Assembly: GCF_964340395.1 (NCBI RefSeq)
Contig: NC_135561.1
Span: 23,214,486 to 23,278,485, forward strand
Length of the DNA: 64,000 nt
Reading direction: 5' to 3'
Origin: Glandiceps talaboti
Taxonomy: Eukaryota > Hemichordata > Enteropneusta > Spengelidae
Positions 30,858-42,469 of this stretch are shown here, piece after piece. Positions within the stretch are counted from its first letter, which is position 1. Every line of letters begins with the position of its first letter. The position numbers and the translations under genes are program-made. The notes under the pieces were generated by a model. That model worked only from the letters and a program-made list of their open reading frames with translations, did not search any database and was not told the origin of the DNA.

Positions 30858-32117
30858 TGTGTCTGTGTCTGTATCACCATTTCCGAAAAAACGGCTGCAT
30901 CAATTCAAACGAAATTTCATAGACATGTTCCTTAGGGTAATGGCCAGAACTGATTAGGTTTTGCTAATAATCCAATGAATATTAATGACCAATTTGAGTA
31001 ATTAATCGATCGAACGAGTATAAAGTTGGCTTCAGATTCAGGTAGCGTTATCTTATGAAAGTTATATTGAGCGTCATGTGGCCTCAGATCTGAAGACACC
31101 CGACGGACTCAAACCTGAAATAATACCGTTGAGACTACAGGGAAGGATTCTGCTTCACTGCCGTCGAGTGTATTCGGATCTGAGGCTATCTGACACTCAA
31201 TATGACGCTACCTGAATCTGAATCTGATGCCAACTTTACACTCGTGCTCTACACAGCTCTACACTGAGAGAGACTTTTCTGGGGTTTCGTCCGTGCAACC
31301 TTTTTTTGTGTTTCCGTTGGACATATCTGCACTCTGCATTGGCTGGACAAACAAAAGGAGAAAAAAGAAGACCAAGGCAGGGTATTTAACTTGATTCAAG
31401 AAAACAATTTTTTTTCTTGGCCTTAAAATAGGTTTACAATGAGCGTGGAGTTCACAAACAGGTGAAATATTTATCATCGTTTCAATATCGTCAAATATGG
31501 ACTTATCGTTTTCAAATTTCACACACTAATGTGCAGATGAATAAAGAGAAATCGTGTCTTTTTAGATTTTTGATTAGAAGTTTAGGAAGTATTATATTGA
31601 CCTCAAACCGTCTCCTTTTTACCGTGTTCTTTTCCGATTTCTCTCGATAACAAACTACCGCTGTTTGTTGCAAGGCTTGTACATAATAATTTATCTAGCT
31701 TGATCGGTATCTCAGGATATAAATACACTCTCACATATTTATCGGGTGTAATAATCTATAATTTATACCCAAATGTGTGTGGTCAAAATATGGAAAATAG
31801 ACCAAGCCTCGCCTAGCCTACGAAGAAAATTTCGCGACAATGTATCAATAATGGTGACCTATACATTGACCTCTATATAATATTAGTGTACAGTGAGGGC
31901 GCGCCACTCAACAAAATCTTGACCGTAGGGGATCACGAAAGCCGAGTGAAGTCGAGGATGGCAAGCTTTCCTGTGCTGAGAATAGGAGGCGTAGCGGGCA
32001 TTTCAACAACATTTTTGACAACTAACTTTCATTGGGACTTGACGAATCACAGATATAGAACTAAATTTCTTGCATAAATCATGAAATTCCTTACGGAAGG
32101 CATTAAGTTTAAATCTG
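30776..32117 (+). mobile_element. F1 Helentron-like element, copy D
   Basis: It starts ACCTTCCGTAAGGTAGGTTA, has a (GT)n tract at about 30813-30870, and continues with AACGGCTGCATCAATTCAAA. Part of its core is replaced by a 232-bp foldback insertion (31014-31245). It shares CTGCATTGGCTGGACAAAC with copy B. It ends CCTTACGGAAGGCATTAAGT, TTAAATCTG at 32117. Confidence 0.75.
31014..31245. mobile_element. 232-bp foldback MITE nested in F1 copy D
   Basis: Inverted arms of about 85-95 bp. The left end ACGAGTATAAAGTTGGC pairs with the right end GCCAACTTTACACTCGT. Inward, CAGATTCAGGTAGCGT, ATATTGAG, GGCCTCAGATCTGA and CGACGG all find inverted partners with small gaps. The spacer is about 40 bp. No clear target duplication. 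Confidence 0.8.
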
Positions 32118-32191
32118 GTTACCATTATAATATAGTCTTAACTAGTGATTAACGGGAGATTAATTTTACCAGTAGCCAATAACGAACTGGC

Positions 32192-32217
32192 CATATCTTT
32201 CGTTTGCGAAAGATATG
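32192..32217. other. 11-bp perfect hairpin
   Basis: CATATCTTTCG, loop TTTG, CGAAAGATATG. Perfect 11-bp stem. It lies between the F1 element and the foldback element; role unknown. Confidence 0.6.
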
Positions 32218-32296
32218 CCATTGAAGTTTGCAATGTTCGACCAATAGATAACATTACTCTATGGCGTAGAATGCCTGCCAATATTCGAAAATACAA

Positions 32297-35172
32297 TACT
32301 GCAATGACTATATGCAATACTGCAATGACTATATGCAATACTGCAATGACTATATGCAATACTACAATGACTATATGCAATACTGCAATGACTATATGCG
32401 ATATGACTATATGAGATATGACTACATGAGGTGACTACATGCGATATGACTACATGCGATGTGACTACATGAGATGACTACATGCGATATGACTACATGA
32501 GATGACTACATGCGATATGACTACATGAGGTGACTACATGCGATGTGACTACATGAGATGACTACATGCGATATGACTACATGAGATGACTACATGCGAT
32601 ATGACTACACGAGATGACTACATGCGACATGACTACATGAGATGACTATATGCAATACTGCGATGATGACATGATATGCGGCGATTTTGTAATGACGTTA
32701 TGCCATTCGTAGATTATTCAATACGCATAATACGAGTATTAATATGAAACAGGCTAGGGAGTACTCCTCAGCATGTTGCACGTGGTAAGGGGTGGACCAT
32801 TTGATATCCTGGGGGGGAGGGCTTGAAAGATTTTGGGGAAAAAAAGATGCCAAATGGATTTGCTTGAAAACAAAATCCGGATATGAGAGGGTTATGGAAA
32901 AAAAAGATGGACCACTGCTGCTAGAAAAAAATGTCTTGGCAGGGAAATGATGCACAGGTTCGAGTATACTGTTCAAATTGCTCGTACCTCTCCAACCAGG
33001 ACACTTGTCAAATCATGACAAACAGTTTCAAACACATGTCAGGGACCAGTCAGTTTCGTTAGCCTGTGGTACATATAATATTTGTTCTTGTCTCTGTTTC
33101 TTTCATAAATGGTTTAAATATTACTTCATGTAAGGGTTCAAACATAACTATACATAAAAAATATACATATAATACATGTATTACCTAGCTACAACACTAG
33201 TTACAGAACATGCCATGTAAGTGTTTGGCTGTTTCACAATCAGTGCTTCACTTATCTTACACTTTGGGGCAAAAGTGAACTTGAAGGTTTTGTAATGGTA
33301 ACCTTCATACTATTGGATAGTTTATAAAAGAACTTAATCTAAATTGTTCTAGTCTCTTCAGTATGAATTTGTCAAAAGGGATACTATACTTCCTATTTCA
33401 GACACTACATGTATCGACACCACAACTCAAATTCAAGTTTATATTGTACACTAGGTATGACCTCCTAAAGTGCTCTAACACATCAGTAACTTTACTATAA
33501 ATGCAATATCAATGACCCTATACCAATGTTACAGGCCCACTTTTATAACATGGAAAACTTATGTAAAAAGTTATATTTACTTTAGCTTTTCGATGTTTGG
33601 CAATATATATCTCAGAGGCTATGAATAACCTAAAAATCGCCTAAATAGAAACAAAAAACTGCAGATCTGGCGGGGGGGGGGGGGGGGGGGGCCTTGGACT
33701 CCATCACCCCAGAGGCCACTCATTCGTTAAACCAACAATAAGATTCACCAAAATTGATAAAAAAACACACTTAAAAAGCTTCTAGGGGAGATCCCCTAGG
33801 ACCCCCCCCCCCCCCCATAAGAGGTAGACTGTGCATGTCCAAGCCTCAAATCAAAGTTCTTCCCTCCACCTCTTACTGTCAAGATGCTATGAAATTTTAT
33901 TTCAAAAATGTTTCAACCATGTGTAGTTGCTTTTTACATGTTAGAGCTGTCTTGTAAAGCTTGCAAATTATTGTCTGAAAGTGTCTGTGAATAGCCTAAA
34001 CATTGCTTGAGAAGTAAAAAACCTCGAGGGCTTCTAGGGGGACCCCCGAGAACCCCCCGTAAGAGGTAGACATGTTCCAGTCTCAAATCAAAGTTCTTTC
34101 CTCCAACTCTTACTGTCAAGATGCTATGAAACTTTATTTCAAAAATGTTTCAACCTCACAGAGTTGCTTTTTACATGTTAGAGCTGTCTTGTAAAATTTG
34201 TAAATTATTGTCTGAAAGTGTCTGTGAATAGCCTAAACATTGCCTTTAGAAGTAAACATCATCCAGGCCGTTTTCTAGGGGGAGACCGGCTATAACCCCC
34301 CCCCCCCCCCCCCATTCACAGACACTCGCACAAGAGGTGGACATATCCCAGTCTCAAAGCTCTTCCCTCTACAACTTACTGTCAGATGCTATGAAACTTT
34401 ATTCAGGGGGGGGGGGGGGTCAGTGACTATTTGTCGGCCCAATGGAAAAAAAACACTGACACCCCCCACCCCCCCATCCACCAATCTGGAGAAACTGACC
34501 GGTCTATCTGAATGTTTGAGCTCACCAATCAAGTTTCCGATTTGTATTTTCAGTGTGTCACCATACCATGGCATGCTTATTTAATTGAAAATCAAACATG
34601 TATGAAATATGTAGTTTTTTAAATATAATATGTGTGTGATAGAACAGCATCTTTTTACTCTCTCTATTACCGTGTGCCAAAACCAAACAGAAAATTGTGG
34701 CAACAAATGTAGGTTTTCAACATTGACGTAAAAAAAATCCGGATATCTCAAAGAAGCAAAGAAAAAAAAAGTTGCCAGCATAGGAAAAGGAGAAAAAAAT
34801 AATTCTCAGGCAAGCAGGTGGGAAAAAAAAAAATGACTCTCCACCAATCTTCCAAGCCCCCCCCCCCCAGGATATCGAATGGTCTACCCCTTATGCATAT
34901 TGAATAATCTACGAATGGCATAACGTCATTACAAAATCGCCGCATATCATGTCATCATCTCGCATCGCAGTATTGCATGTAGTCATCTAATGTAGTCATA
35001 TCGCATGTAGTCATCTCATGTAGTCACATCGCATGTAGTCACCTCATGTAGTCATATCGTATGTAGTCATCTCATGTAGTCATATCGCATGTAGTCATCT
35101 CATGTAGTCACATCGCATGTAGTCACCTCATGTAGTCATATCGCATGTAGTCATCTCATGTAGTCATGTGTG
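32297..35172. mobile_element. Large foldback element with satellite-like outer arms
   Basis: The left arm (32397-32880) and right arm (34745-35172) are inverted copies. GATGATGACATGATATGCGG and the following roughly 40 bases (from about 32661) are perfectly inverted at about 34899-34960. The outer part of each arm is a minisatellite of GATGACTACATGCGATAT on the left and its complement on the right. The inner arms share ACCATTTGATATCCTGGGGG and AAAATCCGGATAT. The left side also has a GCAATACTGCAATGACTATAT repeat (32297-32400). The interior of about 1.9 kb shows no transposase. Confidence 0.8.
33815..34400. repeat. Three diverged units of about 240-270 bp inside the foldback element
   Basis: Each unit begins near AAGAGGT(A/G)GAC (33820, 34061, 34332) and contains CTCAAATCAAAGTTCTT, TTACTGTCA(AG)ATGCTATGAAA and, in the first two units, TTACATGTTAGAGCTGTCTT. 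Runs of 15-18 C sit at the unit borders. Non-coding. Confidence 0.7.
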
Positions 35173-35569
35173 TCATTTAGATTTATTGTCATGTGTGCAT
35201 CATTCGCCTTGTGTGTGCGTCATTTATAGTCACGAGCACAGGACACGTATTATTGCTTAGATTGCCGCCCTGGATCGCCGTTTTCTTAGGAAGATATCGT
35301 ACGAATCCTGCTGCTACAAATGTGTCAATCTCTAAAGTAGCGGAAATGTTTTTTCCTTACTTACAGGTAGGAATATATAGTCAAAAGGTTGTTATATCTA
35401 GTCTGTAGACCAGGAAAACAACAATCTAAGAAATATTACACGCCCCTGTGGTCATACGTGCATTACTTGCCTTATGTGTGTCATTTATTTCCATACGCTA
35501 GTCATTTGCCATAAGATGTGTGTCATTTGCTCTTACGCATACATAATTAATTTTGTGTGTCACTTACGT

Positions 35570-35666
35570 TAGACTGTAAGATACGTCCTGACGTTCCGCC
35601 CTCACCGGCGTGGGAGGGGTTGGCTGAAGTGTGAGGGCGCCCCATCACGGCGTACCTTACAGACTA
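35570..35666. mobile_element. 97-bp GC-rich MITE with 9-bp target duplication
   Basis: Ends TAGACTGTAAGATACG and CGTACCTTACAGACTA are imperfect inverted repeats. Pairing continues inward to CGCCCTCAC / GTGAGGGCG, about 28 of 36 positions. It is flanked on both sides by CACTTACGT (35561-35569 and 35667-35675). A 9-bp duplication fits Mutator-like or Merlin-type transposases; the superfamily is inferred from duplication length only. Confidence 0.8.
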
Positions 35667-35739
35667 CACTTACGTTCATCATCATCACACATCATGATCA
35701 AATGTAGACGAATAATAAAAAGTAAGTACCCTAGAGAAG

Positions 35740-36800
35740 ACACTTAACACTCTAAGCCGTCAGATGTAGGTGATGTACACTTGATATCTTGTAGATGTAA
35801 TAGAAATTGCCTTGAATGACAGCCACAAAAGCCAGACGATAGTACTTTCAGTTGGTCATTATATGTATAGACTATTTATAGAACTTATGGTATATTTTAT
35901 TTCATTTATTTCATTCATCTAGATTAACTGGTATATACCGAGTACCGTTATGATATGGCAAGTCGGGCAAAAAAGTCCCCTGAATGTTAGATCCTTGATA
36001 TTTTTATTGTCCATTCCTAATCCCAATGATATGATGTACAGGGTTGGTAGAACTTCACTGAGCTCTGTTGAAATGTGGCGCATGAAATATTGAATCTAAC
36101 GTCCATATTATCTAGTCAATGCTAGGGGTATCATTGCTGCCAAGCAATTCTTTGTCGCTTCCTTTGAGTTGCCATACATACCCTTTTATATACAATAGGC
36201 CACAGTTTTTCCTTTATTTTTATTTATTACTTTTATTTATTTATTTATTTATTTATTTTTTTTTTTGGGGGGGGGGCAAGTTTAATACACACACTCACAA
36301 TGCTTGACAGCCAATAGTGAGGAGTTATGAGGGTATGGTGCCATTATAACTCTCAAACATGAAAACCTATAGTTTGTGTTGGTGTTGGTGTAAAAATAAC
36401 TTGAATATGACACAGGGCGAACATGACGAATGCAGATGGAGACGCGGGAAGGATGGCGAATGCAGATGAAGATGCAGCGAAGATGATGAATGCAAACGGA
36501 GACGTGCGAAATTTGTGTCTGTGGATGTTAAGTATGAGAGAAAGTCCATAGCCAGGCAAGTGAAAATAATCCAAACTACCGACCCTCTGACCTAACCTAA
36601 CCTGAGGACAACCCAAAATGAGAAGAAAAAGAAAAAAGATGAACCGTTTGTGTATATGTAATATGTGGTCATGCGTAGTGATGGCAAAAAAGGACCGAGG
36701 CGTGGGGTAGTTGATGGCGATGATGATGAAAATACGGGTAGTATTTGAAATGTGTAGGTTGGAGAGGGGGTTATAAGAACAACAGTCACTCATTCATTCA
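35740..36800 (+). repeat. Diverged direct duplication, copy 1
   Basis: About 1 kb that matches 38620-39740 in the same order. Shared words include GATGTACACTTGATAT / GATGTATACTTGATAT, ATTGCCTTGAA, ATATTATCTAGTCAATGCTA, GGGGT(A/G)TCAT.GCTGCCAAGC, a poly-G block and a purine-rich minus-strand segment ending near CATTCATTCAT. Neither copy encodes a recognisable protein. Confidence 0.7.
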
Positions 36801-37102
36801 TTCATACTTAGAAAAGTAAAAGCATTTTAATTTCACAAGATTTTGATAATCATTTTCTTTGGCCTTTGTAACCATCTATTGTTTTGTTATAGTTCCATGC
36901 TAATGTTATAAAAAAATAGTATAAAAATTAAAATTACTGAAAATGTAACATGTAAAATTAACTATATATGCAGTGTGCGTGAACAAAAAGAGTGTTTCCT
37001 GTCAACAGATGGGCAGGACATTGTGTTTTTATATTTGTCAGGGGGGGGGATTGTTTTGTGGATGAATTGCAGGGGGGGGGGGGTCACTATTTTTAAGTAC
37101 AA

Positions 37103-38085
37103 CATGAACGGTTGCTAGTATTCAATTCCCACATTTCTTGCAATAGTGCTATTTAATACCGGTTGCTAGTATTCAATTCCCACATTTCTTGCAATAGTGC
37201 TATTTAATACCGGGTGCTAGTATTCAATTCCCACATTTCTTGCAATAGTGCTATTTAATATCGGGTGCTAGTATTCAATTCCCACATTTCTTGCAATAGT
37301 CCTATTTAATACCGGGTGCTCGTATTCAATTCCCACATTTCTTGCAATAGTGCTATTTAATACCGGTTGCTAGTATTCAATTCCCACATTTCTTGCAATA
37401 GTGCTATTTATAAATACCGGGTGCTAGTATTCAATTCCCACATTTCTTGCAATAGTGCTATTTAATACCGGGTGCTAGTATTCAATTCCCACATTTCTTG
37501 CAATAGTGCTATTTAATACCGGTTGCTAGTATTCAATTCCCACATTTCTTGCAATAGTGCTATTTAATACTTGGTGCTAGTATTCAATTCCCACATGTCT
37601 TGCAATAGTGCTATTTAATACCGGTTGCTGGTATTCAATTCCAACATTTCTTGCAATAGTGCTATTTAATACCGGGTGCTATTATTCAATTCCCACATTT
37701 CCTGCAATAGTGCTATTTAATACCGGGTGCTAGTATTCAATTCCCACATTTCTTGCAATAGTGCTATTTAATACCGGGTGCTAGTATTCAATTCCCACAT
37801 TTCTTGCAATAGTGCTATTTAATACCGGTTGCTAGTATTCAATTCCCACATTTCTTGCAATAGTGCTATTTAATACCGGGTGCTATTATTCAACTCCCAC
37901 ATGTCTTGCAATAGTGCTATTTAATACCAGGTGCTGGTATTCAATTCCCACATGTCTTGCAATAGTGCTATTTAATACCGAGTGCTAGTATTCAATTCCC
38001 ACATTTCTTGCAATAGTGCTATTTAATACCGAGTGCTAGTATTCAATTCCCACATGTCTTGCAATAGTGCTATTTAATAATGGAT
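37103..38085. repeat. 51-bp minisatellite, about 19 copies
   Basis: The unit is GGTTGCTAGTATTCAATTCC, CACATTTCTTGCAATAGTGC, TATTTAATACC. Very homogeneous; variants include GTCTTGC, CGGGTGCT and one TATAAATACC insertion. It separates the two copies of the 1-kb duplication. Confidence 0.97.
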
Positions 38086-38089
38086 GCTT

Positions 38090-38619
38090 TGAGTGTTATA
38101 TTATCCATATCCATATTATTGATAATGGTCTTTCTGAGACCTCGACCTTTGACCTCGACCTGTATCTTCAAGGTCAAATAGCCAAACATTAATCATAGTG
38201 CACAGTATACAGCAGAGATGCATAGACCAATTTCAACCAAGCCTGGCACAAATGTCAAACTTCACATTTTGTGCACAAGCTCAGTCTGGTAGCTTAATAC
38301 ATAGAAACCTAAATTAAATGACTTAATACCCATTTTATTTATAATGAGCTTTGAGACCTTGTCATTGCTTTGTTTTGTGACCTTTGCAATGATGACAAAA
38401 TATTGGCCATATTTGTCATAAAAAATTCTGAATTTGACTTGGCTAGTAAGTTGAAATATTGAAGACTGTCTTTGATGAAGACTTGATGAAAATTTATCAG
38501 TTTATGAACAACTTTCAGATGAATATTTGAGGCTACATCACTTTTCATCTGTGTTCATGACAGCACAGATCAATTGTAGATGAACAGCAAAGATAAGTAA
38601 AGAACTTCTAGATGACGCT
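38090..38619. other. Spacer, no gene recognised
   Basis: No exon recognised. GACCTCGACCTTTGACC and TTCAAGGTCAAAT (about 38141-38176) resemble nuclear-receptor half sites; significance unknown. Confidence 0.35.
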
Positions 38620-39740
38620 TACCATTCATAGCTTTTAGGTGTAAGTGATGTATACTTGATATTCTGTAGACGTACCATATAATAGATATTGCCTTGAAAT
38701 TCACAGCCATGGATACACTAAAGACGACAGTACCTTAAATTCACTCAGTCATTAGTAGCATTTTTATGCCAACAATTATTTAGACTGAGAACGTAGTCAT
38801 ACTCGTATGGTAATTCTGGCTATATGGTCCCCTGGATTTGAGAGTTTAATTTGAATGTTTGTAGTGAAATTGACCAACCCACCCCCCTGATAAAAAGAGG
38901 ATTAAATGTTTGATAGCTCTACTGAGCTCTGTATGCAATTGAATTTAGGCCGCATTGGAAATTGATTACTCTAAAATCCATATTATCTAGTCAATGCTAG
39001 GGGTGTCATCGCTGCCAAGCAATTCTTTGTTGCCAATTTGAATCACCATACAAGGACACATACTTTTTGTTTTTTTTTGGGGGGGGAGAGGGTTAACATA
39101 CATGCACATGCTTGACTGCGAATATGAAGAGTTGTAATGGAATGTGCCATTATAACTCTAAACCATACAAACATACATACAGAAAGTTAAAATGAATGGG
39201 GGACTTTATTGTATTGTTGTAATGAATATGACGCACAACGGTGATGGCAAATAAAGATGGCGACACGGCAGTAATAGAGATGGCGGCGACACGGCGGAGG
39301 TTTGTGAGGTTTATGTGTGCTGGTATGAGAGATTAAGGCCATAGACAGCAAGTGAAAAATATGTAAAACCTACAAAGGACTAACCAACGAACCATTGCCA
39401 ACCAACCAACCGACCAACCGACCAACCAACCAACCAACGCCAACCAACCAAACAACAAAGTAATCAACCCTAGAGACCCACCTAGTCAGAGAAAACCAAA
39501 ATCCACAAGAAACCAGACGTACGGAAAGGGATAACAAAAATCGAGGAGTGCTGTTTGTGTATGTCAATATGTAATATATGATCATGTGCAGCGAAGACTG
39601 CGGACCGAAACGCGAGGTAGATGATGGCGCAGATATGACAATTGGTGCCGGAGACGCAAAAATGATAGTGTATTTGATGTACGTATGTTGGAAGGGGTGA
39701 GGTGGGATAGTTAAAAGAGCAATCATTCATGCAGCCATAC
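38620..39740 (+). repeat. Diverged direct duplication, copy 2
   Basis: Partner of 35740-36800. It carries the same ordered words plus a (CCAACCAA)-rich tract near 39400-39460 and GATGGCG(A/G)CGACACGG repeats near 39250-39300. Confidence 0.7.
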
Positions 39741-39758
39741 AAACTAAAAAAAACTTAC

Positions 39759-40405
39759 TTGGTGCTGATGTCTGAAACTGTTTTTCTGTTCTTCTAAACT
39801 CCTCCAAAAGTTCTACTAATAAAATAACTTAAAAATACATTTCAATACATAAATTACATTTTAATAGATATACATAAATGCAAAATACACATCAGTATCG
39901 TAATAATCAAATACATCGATCAGTCTTGGGTCTTCTTATCACCACAGGCTAAAAGAAAGAAATTTAAGAAATAGTATAAGAATTGAAGTATTCACTCACA
40001 ATGCAATTATATTATTTTCTAAATTTATTTTATATCGAAGACATGACAATCACATAGAAATAAAGTTTCTAAATCTAACTTTCAATGTATAAACATATTA
40101 AATATTAAAAAGACAGTTTTTTGACTCACATTTTCCATCATTTGTCCATCTTTGTCGAGCCTGGCTTCCTGAAAATAAACTTGCATGGAAATTGTATTAA
40201 TACAGTTTGGTTAATATATTGTGTTTTATTTAATAAAATAATGAAAAAATACATTCAATATAAATTACATTTACCAAAGTGCTCCCATATGGTTGATATT
40301 AAATTTTCAAGGTTATAATTTGTAGACAATATTTTTTTATGAAATGGGGTGAAAGGAAGAAATGAAATCTTGACGAAGGTAAACTTGCCCAGGTTTGGGA
40401 AACCA
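39759..40405 (-). CDS. Candidate minus-strand gene, four small exons in matching phase
   Basis: Possible exons in transcript order: 40405-40385 (WFPKPGQ), 40168-40130 (EARLDKDGQMMEN), 39948-39915 (PVVIRRPKTDR plus one base) and 39815-39759 (the split leucine, then ELLEEFRRTEKQFQTSAP). Acceptors are TTCTTTATAG, ATTTTCAG, TTCTTTTAG and TTTATTAG. Donors are GTTTAC, GTGAGT, GTATTT and GTAAGT; the second and fourth are strong, the other two weak. Phases agree across all junctions and the last exon has a charged coiled-coil look. I do not recognise the protein, and no further exons were found on either side. Chance assembly of short open pieces cannot be excluded. The third piece read on would stop at TGA and could instead be a terminal exon. 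Confidence 0.3.
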
Positions 40406-40829
40406 CTATAAAGAAAGAACTGTGTGTATAAATTTGCAAATACAGTATAATTAATTGATTTTTTATTGTTCTACTGTTTCTCCCTGAAAAATCGACCCCA
40501 ATGGTTAGAAAAGCCAATGAGAATAAGTCAAGCAAAAACATTTTTATACTATTAAATTGATTATGAAATAATAACTGACTAAAGTTGCATAAAGTGGGTA
40601 GAATTTGTATGTGTTATCAAAATGTGTATTTTTGTCCTATCTCAGAGAATTAAATTTTTTTTGCAGAAGTAATATGGGGAGGGGGGGGGGGGTGCACAAC
40701 TCCCATAGGTGGGAAAGGTCTGCTGGAAAGCAGTGTTTTTTTGTATACTTTTCTGGGCTGGAAAACTTTGGAAAACCCTGCTCAGCTGGACTGATAGATT
40801 TTGCTTCAGTTGCAGCTTAGAATAAATCT

Positions 40830-41740
40830 ATACATTTCAAAACATTATTACAATTCTTAAAAGTGAGATTTCATTTTCCAAAAGACAATTAATTTGGTCA
40901 GTTTTTAGCTATTTCATCGTACAAACTGCCGCCTGTATCTATCATAGATCTGTAGAGTATCTATTTTGTGCTATAAAGTTGGTATTAGAAAGTGTCTCCA
41001 TTTTTGGGTATGTAGTATGACAACAGTAAGGGCTTGGTAATCTTAGCAAAGCCTCCTAGTATCATTTCACACAGAGTTGTCCTGTCATATGAACATGTTT
41101 AACGAGAGTAATCCATAATGCCAATACTATTTCAACTTTAAGTGCAATTAATTATGAAAGGAGAATTAGAAATTAACAGTCATTGGTGCCTAATTATGTG
41201 CTTATTTACTATATATTAGTATTTATTATATATTAGTATTTATCATACATTAGTATTTATTATATTAGTACTTATTACTTATTAGTGATTATTTATTATA
41301 TGTTATTATTATTACCCTAAAGTTATTATTATTATTATTATCATTATTGTTATTAAGATAGAATTTAATAGTAGGGCCGGCAAAGAAAATTTATCTAAAG
41401 TGTGCTTCTTTGAACTAGTATTGGCAAAATAAACCACTTTCATTAATTTTGTTCACATGACCATATATCCCAGGATGAGGTGGGCAACTCTTTGTGAAAT
41501 GACATAGGGAGGCTATGTTGAAACCCCCAAAAACCAAACTGTTGTCATACTACACACCCTAAAAATGGTCTGACTCTTTCTTATACCAACTGTATCACTC
41601 AAAATACATACTATACAGGTCTATAATACATGCAGACGGTAGTTCATATGATGTAATACCTAAAAACTGATCAAAAATAATTAATTTTTTGAGAAATGAA
41701 ATCTTACTTTTAGCAATTGTAAGAATTATTTTGAAAAATA
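40830..41740. mobile_element. Foldback element of about 0.9 kb with arms of about 270 bp
   Basis: The left arm carries AAGTGAGATTTCATTTTCCA, GTCAGTTTTTAG, GGTATTAGAAAGTGTCTCC, GTAGTATGACAACAGT and ATCATTTCACACAGAGTTG. Each reappears in inverted order and orientation on the right (41720 back to 41440), for example ACTGTTGTCATACTAC at 41540 and CAACTCTTTGTGAAATGA at 41488. The spacer is AT-rich with (ATT)n at 41268-41355. No transposase. Confidence 0.8.
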
Positions 41741-42469
41741 TATCAATATTTTGAACTACAATTAAAATAAAATCAACCAGTCTAGATGGGCAGGGTTATC
41801 CAAAATCTTCTCGCCAAGAAAAGTATATACCCTATATCATACATGTACATGTACCTTATGACATATGCATACAGACTTTACAGCAGACCTTCCCCGTATA
41901 GTCCATGGGAGCTCAAGGCCAGGTTTCAAAATAAAGCTTGTTTTATGATTAATTATGCAGAAAATATTGATTTTTGATGACAAATATGGCATATTTTCCG
42001 AATGACATGTCACCTTTGTGCCAGTTTTGAAAGAAATCAGATATTGGAAGTCTGAGCCCATTGTAATAGTCACTCACTTTGGGGGACTAAAAGTGCTTTT
42101 GCTGGATGAATTCTATTCCCTTTTTCTAAACATTGTGATCTCTGATTGAGAGAGAAACACAAGTGTGGTAAACCATAATATTTTTGTTCAAAATTTCAAT
42201 TGATAAATATTGAATCAAACTTTTATGATTCAGTTTTAATTTAGCAAAACCAATTGCAACCTACAGGAGCATTTTGGTTTACACCAGTTATATTTTTACA
42301 GCTTTTATTTTATTTATTTTTTACAGAGGTTAATGAGGGAGACGGTAGTTCTCTTATAAAAACTTTTTTTTTAAAACTCCTCCCATGTAACAAAAACTAC
42401 TCTAATGGTGAAAAACTAATGGTCCTTGCTCAGTGCTCGGGGATCATCATGTTATAGACTTTTTGTAAT
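41741..42469. other. AT-rich stretch, no gene recognised
   Basis: Short ORFs only; no family match and no convincing exon borders. Confidence 0.4.

Noticed and set aside
30604-30922. Cys/Val/Tyr/Met-rich and Thr/His-rich ORFs
   Set aside because: Translation of (TG)n and (GTAT)n microsatellites.
32145-32414. Plus-strand ORF ending in repeated NTAMTIC
   Set aside because: Its second half is the 21-bp satellite at the foldback edge. The first half has no recognisable domain and no splice context.
35193-35408. Possible exon GHVLLLRLPPWIAVFLGRYR followed by a CAG|GTAGGA donor, faintly like the cytoplasmic loop of Cys-loop receptors
   Set aside because: The resemblance is limited to a few residues, no neighbouring exons were found, and it abuts foldback-element satellite sequence.
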